From JBBKWH01 sp037968855 (GTDB lineage: Bacteria > Pseudomonadota > Gammaproteobacteria > Pseudomonadales > Moraxellaceae), in assembly GCA_037968855.1 (NCBI GenBank), contig JBBKWH010000054.1:1-24607 (forward strand): DNA of 24,607 bases, in the 5' to 3' direction. Made by a program: the position numbers and the translations under genes. The notes below the pieces were generated by a model. The model saw nothing but the letters and a program-made list of their open reading frames with translations, was not told where the DNA came from and did no database searches. The stretch's first letter is position 1. Each line of letters starts with the position of its first letter. Positions 8,868 to 17,527 of the stretch are shown here, piece after piece.

Positions 8868-8896
8868 GCATCGATCAGTCAGCCAAAGGCATGGAC

Positions 8897-9607
8897 TTAA
8901 CCGGCTTGATCCAAGATCAAGTTACGGATATGGCCAATCGCTTTGGTTGGGTTGAGACCTTTTGGACAAACCGAAACGCAGTTCATGATGCCACGGCAAC
9001 GGAACAGGCTAAACGGATCATCTAAACTAGCCAAACGCTCAGCGCGGTCTGTGTCACGGGTATCAGCAATAAAGCGATACGCTTGCAACAGTGCCGATGG
9101 ACCCAAAAACTTGTCAGGGTTCCACCAGAACGATGGGCAAGAAGTCGAACAACATGCACACAAGATGCACTCGTACAGGCCATCTAGCTTTTCACGGTCT
9201 TCTGGCGCTTGCAGGCGTTCGGTCGGTGGCGCTGGCTGATCGTTGATCAGAAACGGACGGACTTTTTCGTACTGGGTGTAGAACTGGTTCATGTCGACCA
9301 CCAAGTCACGAATGACTGGCAAGCCAGGCAACGGACGCAAGACGATTTTGGCTGGCAGATCATTTAAGTTCTGCAAGCAAGCCAAACCGTTTTTGCCGTT
9401 GATGTTCATACCATCTGATCCGCAAATACCTTCGCGGCACGAACGGCGAAACGTCAACGACTCGTCTTGTTTCTTCAGCTTGATCAACACATCCAACAAC
9501 ATGCGATCTTCATCAGCAAGGTTGATGGTGTAGGTCTGCATGTACGGCGCTTTGTCCTTATCAGGATCATAGCGATAGATTTCGACTGTGCGGCTTCCAC
9601 GGCTCAT
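8897..9607 (-). CDS. sdhB: Succinate dehydrogenase iron-sulfur subunit
   Basis: The 236-aa subunit of complex II carries electrons from SdhA flavin to ubiquinone through three Fe-S clusters. The [2Fe-2S] ligands are Cys57, Cys62, Asp65 and Cys77 (SCREGICGSDG to GLAC); Asp in the third place is the same as in E. coli SdhB. The C-terminal cysteine clusters CILCACCSTSCPSFWW and CRGIMNCVSVCPKGLNP hold [4Fe-4S] and [3Fe-4S]. The ATG at 9607 has GGAG 6 nt upstream and yields MSRGSRTVEIYRYDP. The in-frame upstream GTG at 9619 is less likely. It follows sdhA by 15 nt and is the last sdh gene. Confidence 0.97.
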   Translation of the reverse strand: MSRGSRTVEIYRYDPDKDKAPYMQTYTINLADEDRMLLDVLIKLKKQDESLTFRRSCREGICGSDGMNINGKNGLACLQNLNDLPAKIVLRPLPGLPVIRDLVVDMNQFYTQYEKVRPFLINDQPAPPTERLQAPEDREKLDGLYECILCACCSTSCPSFWWNPDKFLGPSALLQAYRFIADTRDTDRAERLASLDDPFSLFRCRGIMNCVSVCPKGLNPTKAIGHIRNLILDQAG

Positions 9608-9622
9608 TTTGCTCTCCACACC

Positions 9623-11446
9623 TTAGAAAGTACGGGTCTTCGGCGGAACAGACTCGACAGTCAGTGGCTTCATGCGCACTGGCTTGTATTCGAGACGGTT
9701 GTCGCTGGAGTACCACAACGTATGCTTCATCCAGTCACGGTCGTTACGGCCATTTGGATGCTCTGGGTCGTTTTCTGGACGCTCGTAATCAACGATGGTA
9801 TGCGCACCACGGCATTCGGTACGGGCAGCCGCCGAAATGATGGTGGCTTTCGCCGCTTCAAACAGGTTTTCAACTTCCAACGCTTCGACACGTGCAGTGT
9901 TAAACACTTGCGACTTGTCGGTTAAGTGGATGTTTTTGACCTTTACTTCGAGTGCCAGAATCTGACGCACACCTTCATCAAGGATTGCTTGTGTACGGAA
10001 TACACCCGCATGTTTTTGCATGACATTACGGATTTCGTCCGCAACATCTTGTGCATTTTCGCCTTGAGTCGACTGTTGCAGCTTGTTGATCCGACCCATA
10101 CTGCGATCAAGCACATGCAGAGGCAATGGCTTGTAGTCGCTGGTTGAGGTACGCACCATCTCGGTAATGTGATCACCAGCTGCTTTACCAAAAACGATCA
10201 AGTCGAGCAGCGAGTTGGTGCCCAAACGGTTTGCACCGTGCACACTCACGCAAGAGCATTCGCCAATGGCATACAAGCCTTTGACTACGCTGGTTTGATT
10301 ATCGCCTTTTGGCACAACCACTTGACCATGAATGTTGGTCGGAATCCCGCCCATTTGGTAGTGGATGGTTGGCACAACCGGAATCGGCTCTTTGGTGCAA
10401 TCGACGTTGGCAAATTTCTTGCCAATCTCGAATACCGACGGCAGACGCTTCATGATGGTGTCTGCACCCAAGTGGGTCAGATCCAACACGACATAGTCTT
10501 TGTTTGGGCCACAACCACGGCCTTCTTTGATCTCTTGGTCCATCGAACGCGATACAAAGTCACGCGGTGCCAAGTCTTTCAAAGTTGGGGCATAGCGCTC
10601 CATGAACGGCTCGCCGTCACAGTTACGCAAGACACCGCCTTCACCACGGCAACCTTCGGTCAGCAACACGCCCGCACCGGCAACGCCAGTCGGGTGGAAC
10701 TGCCAAAACTCCATATCTTGCAATGGAATACCCGCACGAGCAGCCATGCCCAAACCATCACCCGTGTTAATAAAGGCGTTGGTTGATGCTTGGTAAATAC
10801 GGCCTGCACCACCGGTCGCAAACAAAGTCGCTTTGGCTTGAAACACCCCAACCGTACCCGTTTCTTGATCGATTGCAGTGACACCGAGCACATCGCCGTC
10901 TTCATCGCGGATTAGATCAAGCGCGATCCATTCCACAAAAAACTGCGTGCCCATTTCCAGATTTTTCTGGTACAGGGTATGCAGCAACGCATGACCCGTG
11001 CGGTCAGCAGCTGCACATGCACGTTGAACGGCTTTTTCGCCATAGTTTGCAGTGTGACCACCAAATGGACGCTGATAGATCGTGCCATCGGCATTACGGT
11101 CAAACGGCATACCCATATGCTCAAGCTCATACACCATTTTTGGCGCTTCGCGGCACATGAACTCAATCGCGTCTTGGTCACCTAACCAGTCCGACCCTTT
11201 GATGGTGTCGTAAAAGTGATAGTGCCAATTGTCTTCGCTCATGTTACCAAGCGACGCGCCGATACCACCCTGAGCGGCCACTGTATGTGAGCGCGTTGGG
11301 AATACTTTGGTCAACACAGCAACTTTAAGACCCGCACGTGCCAACTGGAGAGAGGCACGCATGCCTGAACCACCACCGCCAACAATCACGGCGTCAAAGT
11401 TCAAGGTCTTAATGTTGCTCATGTCGTCTTTAGACATAACTGCCAT
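9623..11446 (-). CDS. sdhA: Succinate dehydrogenase flavoprotein subunit
   Basis: The 607-aa flavoprotein oxidises succinate to fumarate on the cytoplasmic face of complex II. The dinucleotide-binding motif is AVIVGGGGSGMRAS (19-32). His54 in TRSHTVAAQGG is the covalent FAD attachment residue. Active-site segments RPFGGHTANYGEKAVQRACA, EFWQFHPTGVAGAGVLLTEGCRGEGG and the C-terminal HANRLGTNSLLDL-type region are present. Length is close to the family value (about 590-610). The ATG at 11446 has AGGA at suitable spacing; ATGs at 11437 and 11422 are possible alternative starts. It lies 13 nt after the sdhD stop. Confidence 0.97.
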   Translation of the reverse strand: MAVMSKDDMSNIKTLNFDAVIVGGGGSGMRASLQLARAGLKVAVLTKVFPTRSHTVAAQGGIGASLGNMSEDNWHYHFYDTIKGSDWLGDQDAIEFMCREAPKMVYELEHMGMPFDRNADGTIYQRPFGGHTANYGEKAVQRACAAADRTGHALLHTLYQKNLEMGTQFFVEWIALDLIRDEDGDVLGVTAIDQETGTVGVFQAKATLFATGGAGRIYQASTNAFINTGDGLGMAARAGIPLQDMEFWQFHPTGVAGAGVLLTEGCRGEGGVLRNCDGEPFMERYAPTLKDLAPRDFVSRSMDQEIKEGRGCGPNKDYVVLDLTHLGADTIMKRLPSVFEIGKKFANVDCTKEPIPVVPTIHYQMGGIPTNIHGQVVVPKGDNQTSVVKGLYAIGECSCVSVHGANRLGTNSLLDLIVFGKAAGDHITEMVRTSTSDYKPLPLHVLDRSMGRINKLQQSTQGENAQDVADEIRNVMQKHAGVFRTQAILDEGVRQILALEVKVKNIHLTDKSQVFNTARVEALEVENLFEAAKATIISAAARTECRGAHTIVDYERPENDPEHPNGRNDRDWMKHTLWYSSDNRLEYKPVRMKPLTVESVPPKTRTF

Positions 11447-11459
11447 GATGTTTTCCTAA

Positions 11460-11822
11460 TCAGCCCCAGAAAATCTGGATACCCCAGACCGTGAAGACAA
11501 AAACCGCAATAATCATTGCAGCTTGCAACACCAAACGCAGTGCATTTGCAGATGGACCCATCTGACGCGTGGTGACATAGTCAGTCAACACAGTCCACAG
11601 TCCTACCCACGCATGGCCTGCCAATGAAGCAACCGCCAACAGGCTGAAGATTTTCATTGGGGTTTTCATCATGAAGCCAAACCACTGCTCATAACCAAAG
11701 GCAGGGTTTAAAATGATCCAACCCAACACCACCACGGTGTATGCAGCCAGAACAATGGCGGAAATACGCTGGACGGCCCAGTCACGCGAGCCTGAACCAG
11801 TCAAACCGGTTGCACTTTTCAT
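11460..11822 (-). CDS. sdhD: Succinate dehydrogenase membrane anchor, cytochrome b small subunit
   Basis: The 120-aa integral membrane anchor has three hydrophobic segments, at about 18-38, 56-78 and 93-118. GHAWVGLWTVLTDY contains His70, the predicted heme b axial ligand (E. coli SdhD His71), and Asp81-Tyr82 of the quinone site. The start codon shares one base with the sdhC stop (TGATG), indicating translational coupling. Confidence 0.95.
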   Translation of the reverse strand: MKSATGLTGSGSRDWAVQRISAIVLAAYTVVVLGWIILNPAFGYEQWFGFMMKTPMKIFSLLAVASLAGHAWVGLWTVLTDYVTTRQMGPSANALRLVLQAAMIIAVFVFTVWGIQIFWG

Positions 11823-12223
11823 CAGAACATCACCCAGACGAAGGCCGCAAGAATGCTGATCGCAGATAAGATCAACGTGAATGTTGCCGCCGCACGACCG
11901 CTATTTAACTCTTCTGCTACGCCAACATCTGCAAGCAAATGCTTAATCCCAGCAAAAAAGTGATAGATCAGTCCGGCCATAAAGACCCATACGACAAAGC
12001 GCACCAACACATTGCCAAAGACCACGTCATGAACGTGAGCAAATGACTCTGGTGACGCCAGCGATCCTTGTAGCAGCCAAAGCAGCACAGGGATCAGCAA
12101 AAAAATAATGATTCCAGACACGCGGTGTAGAATCGATGCAATGGCCACGGGGGAGCGCAAGTTTACGCTGAGCACTTGGCCCATGGACAAATTGACAGGT
12201 CTGTTGCTTTTCACAGCGGGCAT
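11822..12223 (-). CDS. sdhC: Succinate dehydrogenase cytochrome b556 subunit
   Basis: The 133-aa membrane subunit anchors SdhAB and binds heme b and ubiquinone with SdhD. SPVAIASILHRVSG contains Ser30 and Arg34, matching the quinone-site residues Ser27 and Arg31 of E. coli SdhC. His88 in IYHFFAGIKHLLAD is the expected heme ligand. There are three membrane helices. The ATG at 12223 gives MPAVKSNRPVNL, the N-terminus I expect in this group. The frame is open further upstream to 12433, but that part is rich in Cys and unlike SdhC. The ribosome site is weak (ACAGG adjacent to the ATG). It is the first gene of the sdh operon. Confidence 0.94.
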   Translation of the reverse strand: MPAVKSNRPVNLSMGQVLSVNLRSPVAIASILHRVSGIIIFLLIPVLLWLLQGSLASPESFAHVHDVVFGNVLVRFVVWVFMAGLIYHFFAGIKHLLADVGVAEELNSGRAAATFTLILSAISILAAFVWVMF

Positions 12224-12320
12224 CCTGTAGCAGGACCCATACTTGGGTCGAATATCGGAAGGAAAGCTGGCACGACAGCAAAGAAATTTACAAGCTAGCG
12301 CCTGCATGAAACGACGTGAA

Positions 12321-12349
12321 AGTATAGTGAGCTTAAGCAACAAATACAA
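12321..12349 (-). promoter_or_regulatory. Candidate sigma-70 promoter for sdhC
   Basis: On the minus strand TTGTAT (12349-12344) and TATACT (12326-12321) are 17 nt apart. The -10 matches the consensus at 5 of 6 positions; the -35 matches only TTG. Transcription would begin near 12314, giving a leader of about 90 nt. Position between divergent sdhC and gltA fits. Confidence 0.6.
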
Positions 12350-12505
12350 ACCACACAGGGGTTGCACAATTTCGGCGCATTTTGTATCAACATTTTTTTG
12401 GATCAAAGTACCATCACGATTTAAAATGACCATTATTCTGGCTTTGGCATAAGCTGTGCTAGTCTTTAGACACCTTGCAAAAGGTCGCGTTTCGGCGTTT
12501 TTTGA

Positions 12506-12536
12506 TTGACATCGTCGCGGTTCAAACTAAGCTAAT
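12506..12536 (+). promoter_or_regulatory. Candidate promoter for gltA
   Basis: A perfect -35 hexamer TTGACA (12506-12511) is followed by TAAGCT at 16 nt or GCTAAT at 19 nt, both imperfect -10 elements. The leader to gltA would be about 90 nt and includes a small GGAAT/ATTCC hairpin at about 12572-12585. The remainder of the 410-nt divergent gap (12224-12633) shows no gene. Confidence 0.45.
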
Positions 12537-12633
12537 AGCGTTTTTAAATCGGCCATTCCCGACCAAAGCGCAGGAATAATCATTCCCAGCTCTGGCGTCT
12601 CGGCCGTGATGTTCCCTATTCAGGAGAGTTTTA

Positions 12634-13920
12634 ATGTCTGGCACGACTGGCAAGAAAGCCGTTCTTACGCTCAACGACAAACAGATTGACCTACCCATCT
12701 ATAGCGGCACGCTAGGTCCGGACGTTATCGACGTCAAAGATATTTTGGCACAAGGCCAATTCACATTTGACCCTGGCTTTATGTCCACGGCAGCTTGTGA
12801 ATCCAAAATCACCTTCATCGACGGTGAAAAAGGCGTATTGCTACATCGTGGCTATCCGATTGACCAACTTGCCCAGCAAGCCGACTACCTCGAAGTCTGC
12901 TACCTGTTGCTCAACGGCGAGTTGCCAACTGCCGAACAAAAAACCGAATTTGACGCACTAGTCACCAACCACACCATGGTACATGACCAACTGCGTAAAT
13001 TCTTTGAAGGCTTCCGTCGTGACGCTCACCCAATGGCCATCATGTGTGGCGTTGTCGGTGCTTTGTCAGCGTTCTATCACGACAGCCTCGATGTTAACGA
13101 TCCTAAGCATCGTGAAATCACCGCGATTCGCTTGATCGCCAAGATCCCAACCATTGCAGCCATGTGCTACAAGTACAGCGCGGGTCAACCGTTCATGTAC
13201 CCACGCAATGACTTGGGCTACGCCGAAAACTTCCTGTACATGATGTTTGCAGTTCCGGCAGACGTGGACTACAAAGTCAATCCGATTCTGGCCAAAGCCA
13301 TGGATCGTATCTTTACCTTGCATGCTGACCACGAACAAAACGCCTCAACCTCAACCGTCCGTATGGCTGGTTCGACTGGTGCAAACCCGTATGCGTGTAT
13401 CGCTGCTGGTATCGCGGCCCTTTGGGGACCAGCACACGGTGGCGCAAACGAAGCCGTGCTCAAAATGCTCGACGAAATCGGCAGCGTTGAAAACGTTGCG
13501 GACTTCATGGAAAAAGTCAAAACCAAAGAAGTCAAATTGATGGGCTTTGGTCACCGTGTCTACAAAAACTTTGACCCACGCGCCAAAGTCATGAAAGAGA
13601 CTTGTGACGAAGTGCTGGCTGCGTTGGGCATCGAAGATCCACAACTCGCTCTCGCGATGGAACTCGAACGGATTGCCTTGAATGACGAATACTTCATTAA
13701 GCGCAACCTATATCCAAACGTCGACTTCTACTCTGGCATTATCCTCAAAGCCATCGGCATCCCAACCAGCATGTTCACGGTGATTTTTGCCTTGGCACGT
13801 ACGGTCGGTTGGATCAGCCATTGGTTAGAAATGCACAGCGCACCATACAAAATCGGTCGTCCACGTCAGTTATATACTGGCTCGACACAACGCGACTTTA
13901 CGCCTGTCGAAAAGCGTTAA
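12634..13920 (+). CDS. gltA: Citrate synthase (type II)
   Basis: The 428-aa enzyme condenses acetyl-CoA and oxaloacetate. The catalytic triad equivalents are His268 (GPAHGGAN), His307 (GFGHRVYKNFDPRA) and Asp364 (NVDFYSG). The N-terminal beta-rich domain (1-50) and the overall length are those of the long, Gram-negative hexameric type, which in relatives is inhibited by NADH. AGGAG lies 7-8 nt before the ATG. It is transcribed away from sdhC, as in Acinetobacter-type genomes, and closed by its own terminator. Confidence 0.97.
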   Translation: MSGTTGKKAVLTLNDKQIDLPIYSGTLGPDVIDVKDILAQGQFTFDPGFMSTAACESKITFIDGEKGVLLHRGYPIDQLAQQADYLEVCYLLLNGELPTAEQKTEFDALVTNHTMVHDQLRKFFEGFRRDAHPMAIMCGVVGALSAFYHDSLDVNDPKHREITAIRLIAKIPTIAAMCYKYSAGQPFMYPRNDLGYAENFLYMMFAVPADVDYKVNPILAKAMDRIFTLHADHEQNASTSTVRMAGSTGANPYACIAAGIAALWGPAHGGANEAVLKMLDEIGSVENVADFMEKVKTKEVKLMGFGHRVYKNFDPRAKVMKETCDEVLAALGIEDPQLALAMELERIALNDEYFIKRNLYPNVDFYSGIILKAIGIPTSMFTVIFALARTVGWISHWLEMHSAPYKIGRPRQLYTGSTQRDFTPVEKR

Positions 13921-13931
13921 TTCGTGACCCC

Positions 13932-13960
13932 AAAAAAGACCGCTTCGGCGGTCTTTTTTT
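13932..13960. terminator. Terminator of gltA
   Basis: Stem GACCGC (13938-13943) and GCGGTC (13948-13953) closes a TTCG tetraloop, with six A before and seven T after. It starts 12 nt past the gltA stop. It is bidirectional and could also stop minus-strand transcripts from 14089. Confidence 0.95.
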
Positions 13961-14088
13961 GCTCAACTGTCGATTACGCACGCGGCCTCCAGCAAACACA
14001 TCGCAATCAACACCAACCAACGCTATTTTAAAAAAGGCAAACAGCGCGCTAACGCATCACAAGACTGACCACAGGCCCGCCACAAAAA

Positions 14089-14487
14089 TTAATCCTTTAA
14101 CATCTGCGCCTGCTGCTCGACGCCATAGCTTAAAAACGCACGGCCAGACTCAAGTACATAATCATAGCGACGATCAAAAATCGCCTGTCTGACCACCTTA
14201 ATACCCTGCTGCACTTGCCACACATGGGTCAGCTCATGCATCAACCACGCCTGACGACTCAAAGACTGCTGGGCAAAATCGATGCAGTAATCATCTGGAT
14301 GAAAATACACATGACCATTAGGACTCATCGCATAACCACGCCAAATCCATCCAGAGGCACAAATCCGAATAGAATCAAGTGATAAATGCTCAGCAAAAAC
14401 GCTCTGTGCCAGATGTCGTTCTTGCACACTCAGCGGCCTTACTGCTTGCAGTCGGGCCAATAAAACGGCTAGGCTAGACGGGTACAT
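14089..14487 (-). CDS. Putative small zinc metallopeptidase (HELTH motif)
   Basis: The 132-aa protein has no signal peptide. The zinc motif His84-Glu85-Leu-Thr-His88 sits in WLMHELTHVWQVQQG, and Glu124 in YGVEQQAQM is a plausible third ligand, so the residues needed for a gluzincin-type site are present. Proteins with HELTHVWQ are often labelled Rhs/VgrG-associated by annotation pipelines, but nothing here resembles a secretion system. The ATG at 14487 shares one base with the stop of the upstream PP0621-like gene (TAATG), so the two are translated together. Substrate unknown. The ATG upstream at 14523 is inside the neighbour and less likely. Confidence 0.7.
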   Translation of the reverse strand: MYPSSLAVLLARLQAVRPLSVQERHLAQSVFAEHLSLDSIRICASGWIWRGYAMSPNGHVYFHPDDYCIDFAQQSLSRQAWLMHELTHVWQVQQGIKVVRQAIFDRRYDYVLESGRAFLSYGVEQQAQMLKD

Positions 14488-14696
14488 TACACAAAATAGC
14501 GCTTGGCATGATCTGCCGTGCAAAAAAATCGACCGCGCTGTACACGGCCACGATCTTCACGCAGTAACACGCCGCAATACTCACAAGCCTTCATCTCTAA
14601 CGCTTGAGGTGGTTTTGGCATTCGTGGGTACATGAGCTGCCAAAAAAAACGCATGAGATAAAGTACGATGACAGTAATCACCAACAGCTTGAACAT
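14487..14696 (-). CDS. PP0621-like membrane-anchored zinc-finger protein
   Basis: The 69-aa protein has one N-terminal membrane helix (about 3-23), a short Pro/Lys-rich linker, then a zinc-binding unit Cys38-x2-Cys41 ... Cys59-x3-His63. The layout matches the PP0621 family of small proteins of unknown function. The ATG at 14696 has AGAGGA 8 nt upstream. It is the first gene of a two-gene unit with the metallopeptidase and has a good sigma-70 promoter upstream. Confidence 0.75.
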   Translation of the reverse strand: MFKLLVITVIVLYLMRFFWQLMYPRMPKPPQALEMKACEYCGVLLREDRGRVQRGRFFCTADHAKRYFV

Positions 14697-14749
14697 CGGG
14701 GTTATCCTCTTAAAAACAAGCACTGGCCTGTCCAATTTGTACTCCCTGC

Positions 14750-14778
14750 TATATAGTGCGTCGCAGTGTTACTGTCCA
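14750..14778 (-). promoter_or_regulatory. Sigma-70 promoter for the PP0621-like/metallopeptidase pair
   Basis: On the minus strand TGGACA (14778-14773, 5 of 6) and TATATA (14755-14750, 5 of 6) have an ideal 17-nt spacer. Transcription would start near 14743, about 47 nt before the ATG at 14696. The nadE promoter must lie in the same 116-nt gap on the other strand. Confidence 0.65.
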
Positions 14779-14812
14779 CCCCTGATGGTGTTACAACGGA
14801 ATTCGGATATTC

Positions 14813-16432
14813 ATGAGTGATTTAACGCTTGCGCTTGCCCAGTCGGCTTTTCGGGTTGGAGACTTGATGGGCAATGCCCGTCGCATGGTCAAACTTGCCG
14901 AAAAAGCCCGTGATCAAGGCGCTCAGATCGTCGTCTTTCCCGAACTTGCACTCACTGGCTATCCGCCAGAAGACCTGCTGCTCAGACCAAGCCTACAAAC
15001 ACGCGTGAATGAGGCCATGGCCTTGCTCAAAGCGGTTGAAGGCATTGTGATTATTGTGGGCTACCCCCATGCCGATCATCAGCGCTGCTTTAACTCCGCC
15101 GCAGTGATTACTGGTGGCCAACAACGTGGTTTTTATCACAAGCAGTGCCTACCAAATCACAGCGTCTTTGATGAGCGTCGTTACTTTGAAGCCGGTCGCA
15201 ACCAAGTCATGTTTGACTTTGCGGGTCGAAAAATTGGCCTGCTGATCTGCGAAGACGTCTGGCAAGAAGCCCCGATTCGGGCCTTACGCGACAATGGCGC
15301 AGACCTGACCATCGTGATCAACGCCTCACCATTTGAAGTGGGCAAGCACCAACAGCGCCATGCCTTACTGCAACAACGTGCACGCGATCACCAAATGCCA
15401 ATTGCTTATATCAATACCGTTGGCGCACAAGACGACCTCGTGTTTGACGGCGGCACACTGGCCATCAATGCCGACGGCGAAATCTGTGTCGATGCGCCGC
15501 GCTTTCAAGAACAACTGACACTGGTCAAGATCAACGACCAACATCAGTTTGAAGCACAGCCACTTAGCACTACCCTGTCTGCTGAAGCCGAAACCTATCA
15601 AGCCCTCGTGGTCGCGCTGCGTGACTATGTCAATCACTCTGGCTTTCCTGGTGTGGTCTTGGGTCTGTCTGGTGGGATTGACTCTGCCTTGTCACTCGCC
15701 ATTGCCGTTGATGCACTCGGTGCTGAACGCGTTAACGCCGTGATGATGCCGTATCGCTATACCGCGACCATCAGTATCGAAGATGCAGAAGCACAAGCCC
15801 GTCGTTTAAATGTCGCCTTCCATATCAGCGAAATTCACGACATCGTTCATAGCTTCCAAAAAACCCTTGCCCCGTACTTTGGCAAACGTCCGGCAGACTC
15901 AACCGAAGAAAACCTACAAGCGCGCGCACGCGGCATGCTGCTGATGGCACTGTCCAATAAGTTTGGCCACATGGTGCTCACCACGGGCAACAAATCCGAA
16001 ATGGCCGTCGGCTATGCCACACTCTACGGCGACATGGCCGGTGGCTACGACGTACTCAAAGACGTGTACAAAACCCAAGTCTTTGCCTTATGCCGCTATC
16101 GCAACTCACTGGAAAAAACACCCGTCATTCCAGAGCGTGTGATTACTCGGCCACCCTCAGCAGAGCTACGTCCTGATCAAACCGATCAAGACTCACTGCC
16201 ACCGTATGATGTGCTTGATGCGATCTTGTATGGCTATATCGAACAAGACATGAGTCTGGATATGCTGGTTGCCAAAGGCTTTGATGCCGATACGGTCAAA
16301 CGGGTACTCACGCTGGTAGATCGTAGCGAATATAAACGTCGCCAAGCCGCACCCGGCCCACGCATCAGCAGCCGTGCCTTTGGCCGTGAACGCCGCTACC
16401 CGCTAGTCAATGGATGGACCCTCGGATCATGA
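14813..16432 (+). CDS. nadE: Glutamine-dependent NAD+ synthetase
   Basis: The 539-aa two-domain enzyme makes NAD+ from deamido-NAD, ATP and glutamine, the last step of NAD synthesis. The N-terminal nitrilase-type glutaminase domain (1-about 250) has the triad Glu44 (FPELALTGYPPEDLL), Lys110 (FYHKQCLPN) and Cys146 (LLICEDVW). The C-terminal synthetase domain has the PP-loop SGGIDS at 286-291 and TTGNKSEMAVGYATLYGDMAGG. The ATG at 14813 directly gives MSDLTLALAQ, with CGGAATTCGGAT upstream as a weak ribosome site. The stop overlaps the start of the next gene (ATGA). Confidence 0.97.
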   Translation: MSDLTLALAQSAFRVGDLMGNARRMVKLAEKARDQGAQIVVFPELALTGYPPEDLLLRPSLQTRVNEAMALLKAVEGIVIIVGYPHADHQRCFNSAAVITGGQQRGFYHKQCLPNHSVFDERRYFEAGRNQVMFDFAGRKIGLLICEDVWQEAPIRALRDNGADLTIVINASPFEVGKHQQRHALLQQRARDHQMPIAYINTVGAQDDLVFDGGTLAINADGEICVDAPRFQEQLTLVKINDQHQFEAQPLSTTLSAEAETYQALVVALRDYVNHSGFPGVVLGLSGGIDSALSLAIAVDALGAERVNAVMMPYRYTATISIEDAEAQARRLNVAFHISEIHDIVHSFQKTLAPYFGKRPADSTEENLQARARGMLLMALSNKFGHMVLTTGNKSEMAVGYATLYGDMAGGYDVLKDVYKTQVFALCRYRNSLEKTPVIPERVITRPPSAELRPDQTDQDSLPPYDVLDAILYGYIEQDMSLDMLVAKGFDADTVKRVLTLVDRSEYKRRQAAPGPRISSRAFGRERRYPLVNGWTLGS

Positions 16433-17505
16433 CCTCATTGCCGCCAACCAACGCTCACATCCTTGCGCAGCAACTGCTAGATGCACAAATCCGCTACGTG
16501 CGTGAGCGATTGACTGGCGAGCAATCTATTCAGACCATGACCCAAGCCATGGACGACATCTTGGCCCGTGCCGAGCATTTTTGTCTGCAAGATGTGGTGA
16601 GCTGTGACTCGATTCGAGGCGTGGTCAAAACCTACGCCTTCGAGCTAAATCTTGGTGGTGGTGTATTAGAGCTGATTGGCGCAATTGCGCGACAGTTGCA
16701 TCAACACCTACAACATAATGCACCAGCACTCGGCCAACTGGTGACCACCCAATCCATGGATCAATGGATTGAAAAAATCATTGAACTCGCCCCCTTGCGG
16801 CAACAACTGGCGCAACAACTGATTCAAAGTGACACCATTGGCCGTATTTTGGTGCAAGTGTTAAGTCTAATGCTGCAACAACAGTTTCCACATTGGCTCA
16901 AACAACTTACCGAACGTGTTGATCAACATGCCAATCAACCCAAACGCTTTGCCAAAATTTTTCAGCGTCTTGCTCAACAAGAAGACCAACTGAGCGAGTG
17001 GGTCGTCGAACAACTGGCGGCTCGTATTCAGCATAATGGCAGCATCATTATTGCCTTAGACGACGTCGAGCTACGCGATCTACTCAATCAAATCTGGTAC
17101 GCCATCCTCGAACTCAAGCTGGACTATCTGGCCGAAAATCTTAGTCCAATTGATATCGAAGATTTTTTTGTATTGGTGTATGAAGACTGGCGTCGTCTAC
17201 GGACACATGATTTTATTCAAAATCTAATCTTGACCGGTGTCGATACGTTTTTTGACATCTATGGCGAATACAGCTTAATCGAGCTTATTGATGAAGTTGG
17301 CATCACCCGTCAGCACATGATTGGCGAAATCGTCCGCTTTGCACCACCAGTCTTGTCTGCACTAGAGCAAAGTGGTGATCTGGATGGCCTGCTACGTAGC
17401 CAGATTCAGCCGTTCTTTCAAGCACCAGAAACCATTCGACTGATCGCAGATGCACTTGATCATAATCGCTCGACGAATGAATCCACATCATCATTAAACC
17501 AATAA
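16429..17505 (+). CDS. Unrecognised 358-aa helical protein coupled to nadE
   Basis: I do not recognise this protein. It starts MTSLPPTNAHILAQQ at the ATG overlapping the nadE stop; an earlier in-frame ATG at 16414 would overlap nadE by 19 nt. It has no signal peptide or membrane segment. It is rich in Gln, Leu, Ile and acidic residues and appears almost wholly alpha-helical, with patches such as QLAQQLIQ, RLAQQEDQLSEWVVEQLAARIQ and NQIWYAILELKLDYLAENLSP. It is clearly a real gene: long, same codon style as nadE, and coupled to it. Cytoplasmic location is inferred. Confidence 0.85.
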   Translation: MTSLPPTNAHILAQQLLDAQIRYVRERLTGEQSIQTMTQAMDDILARAEHFCLQDVVSCDSIRGVVKTYAFELNLGGGVLELIGAIARQLHQHLQHNAPALGQLVTTQSMDQWIEKIIELAPLRQQLAQQLIQSDTIGRILVQVLSLMLQQQFPHWLKQLTERVDQHANQPKRFAKIFQRLAQQEDQLSEWVVEQLAARIQHNGSIIIALDDVELRDLLNQIWYAILELKLDYLAENLSPIDIEDFFVLVYEDWRRLRTHDFIQNLILTGVDTFFDIYGEYSLIELIDEVGITRQHMIGEIVRFAPPVLSALEQSGDLDGLLRSQIQPFFQAPETIRLIADALDHNRSTNESTSSLNQ

Positions 17506-17527
17506 CAATCTGTTCGGCCATAAACCG

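Noticed and set aside
8626..8871. An 81-codon minus-strand frame next to sdhB
   Set aside because: It begins inside the sdhB terminator and its composition is not protein-like.
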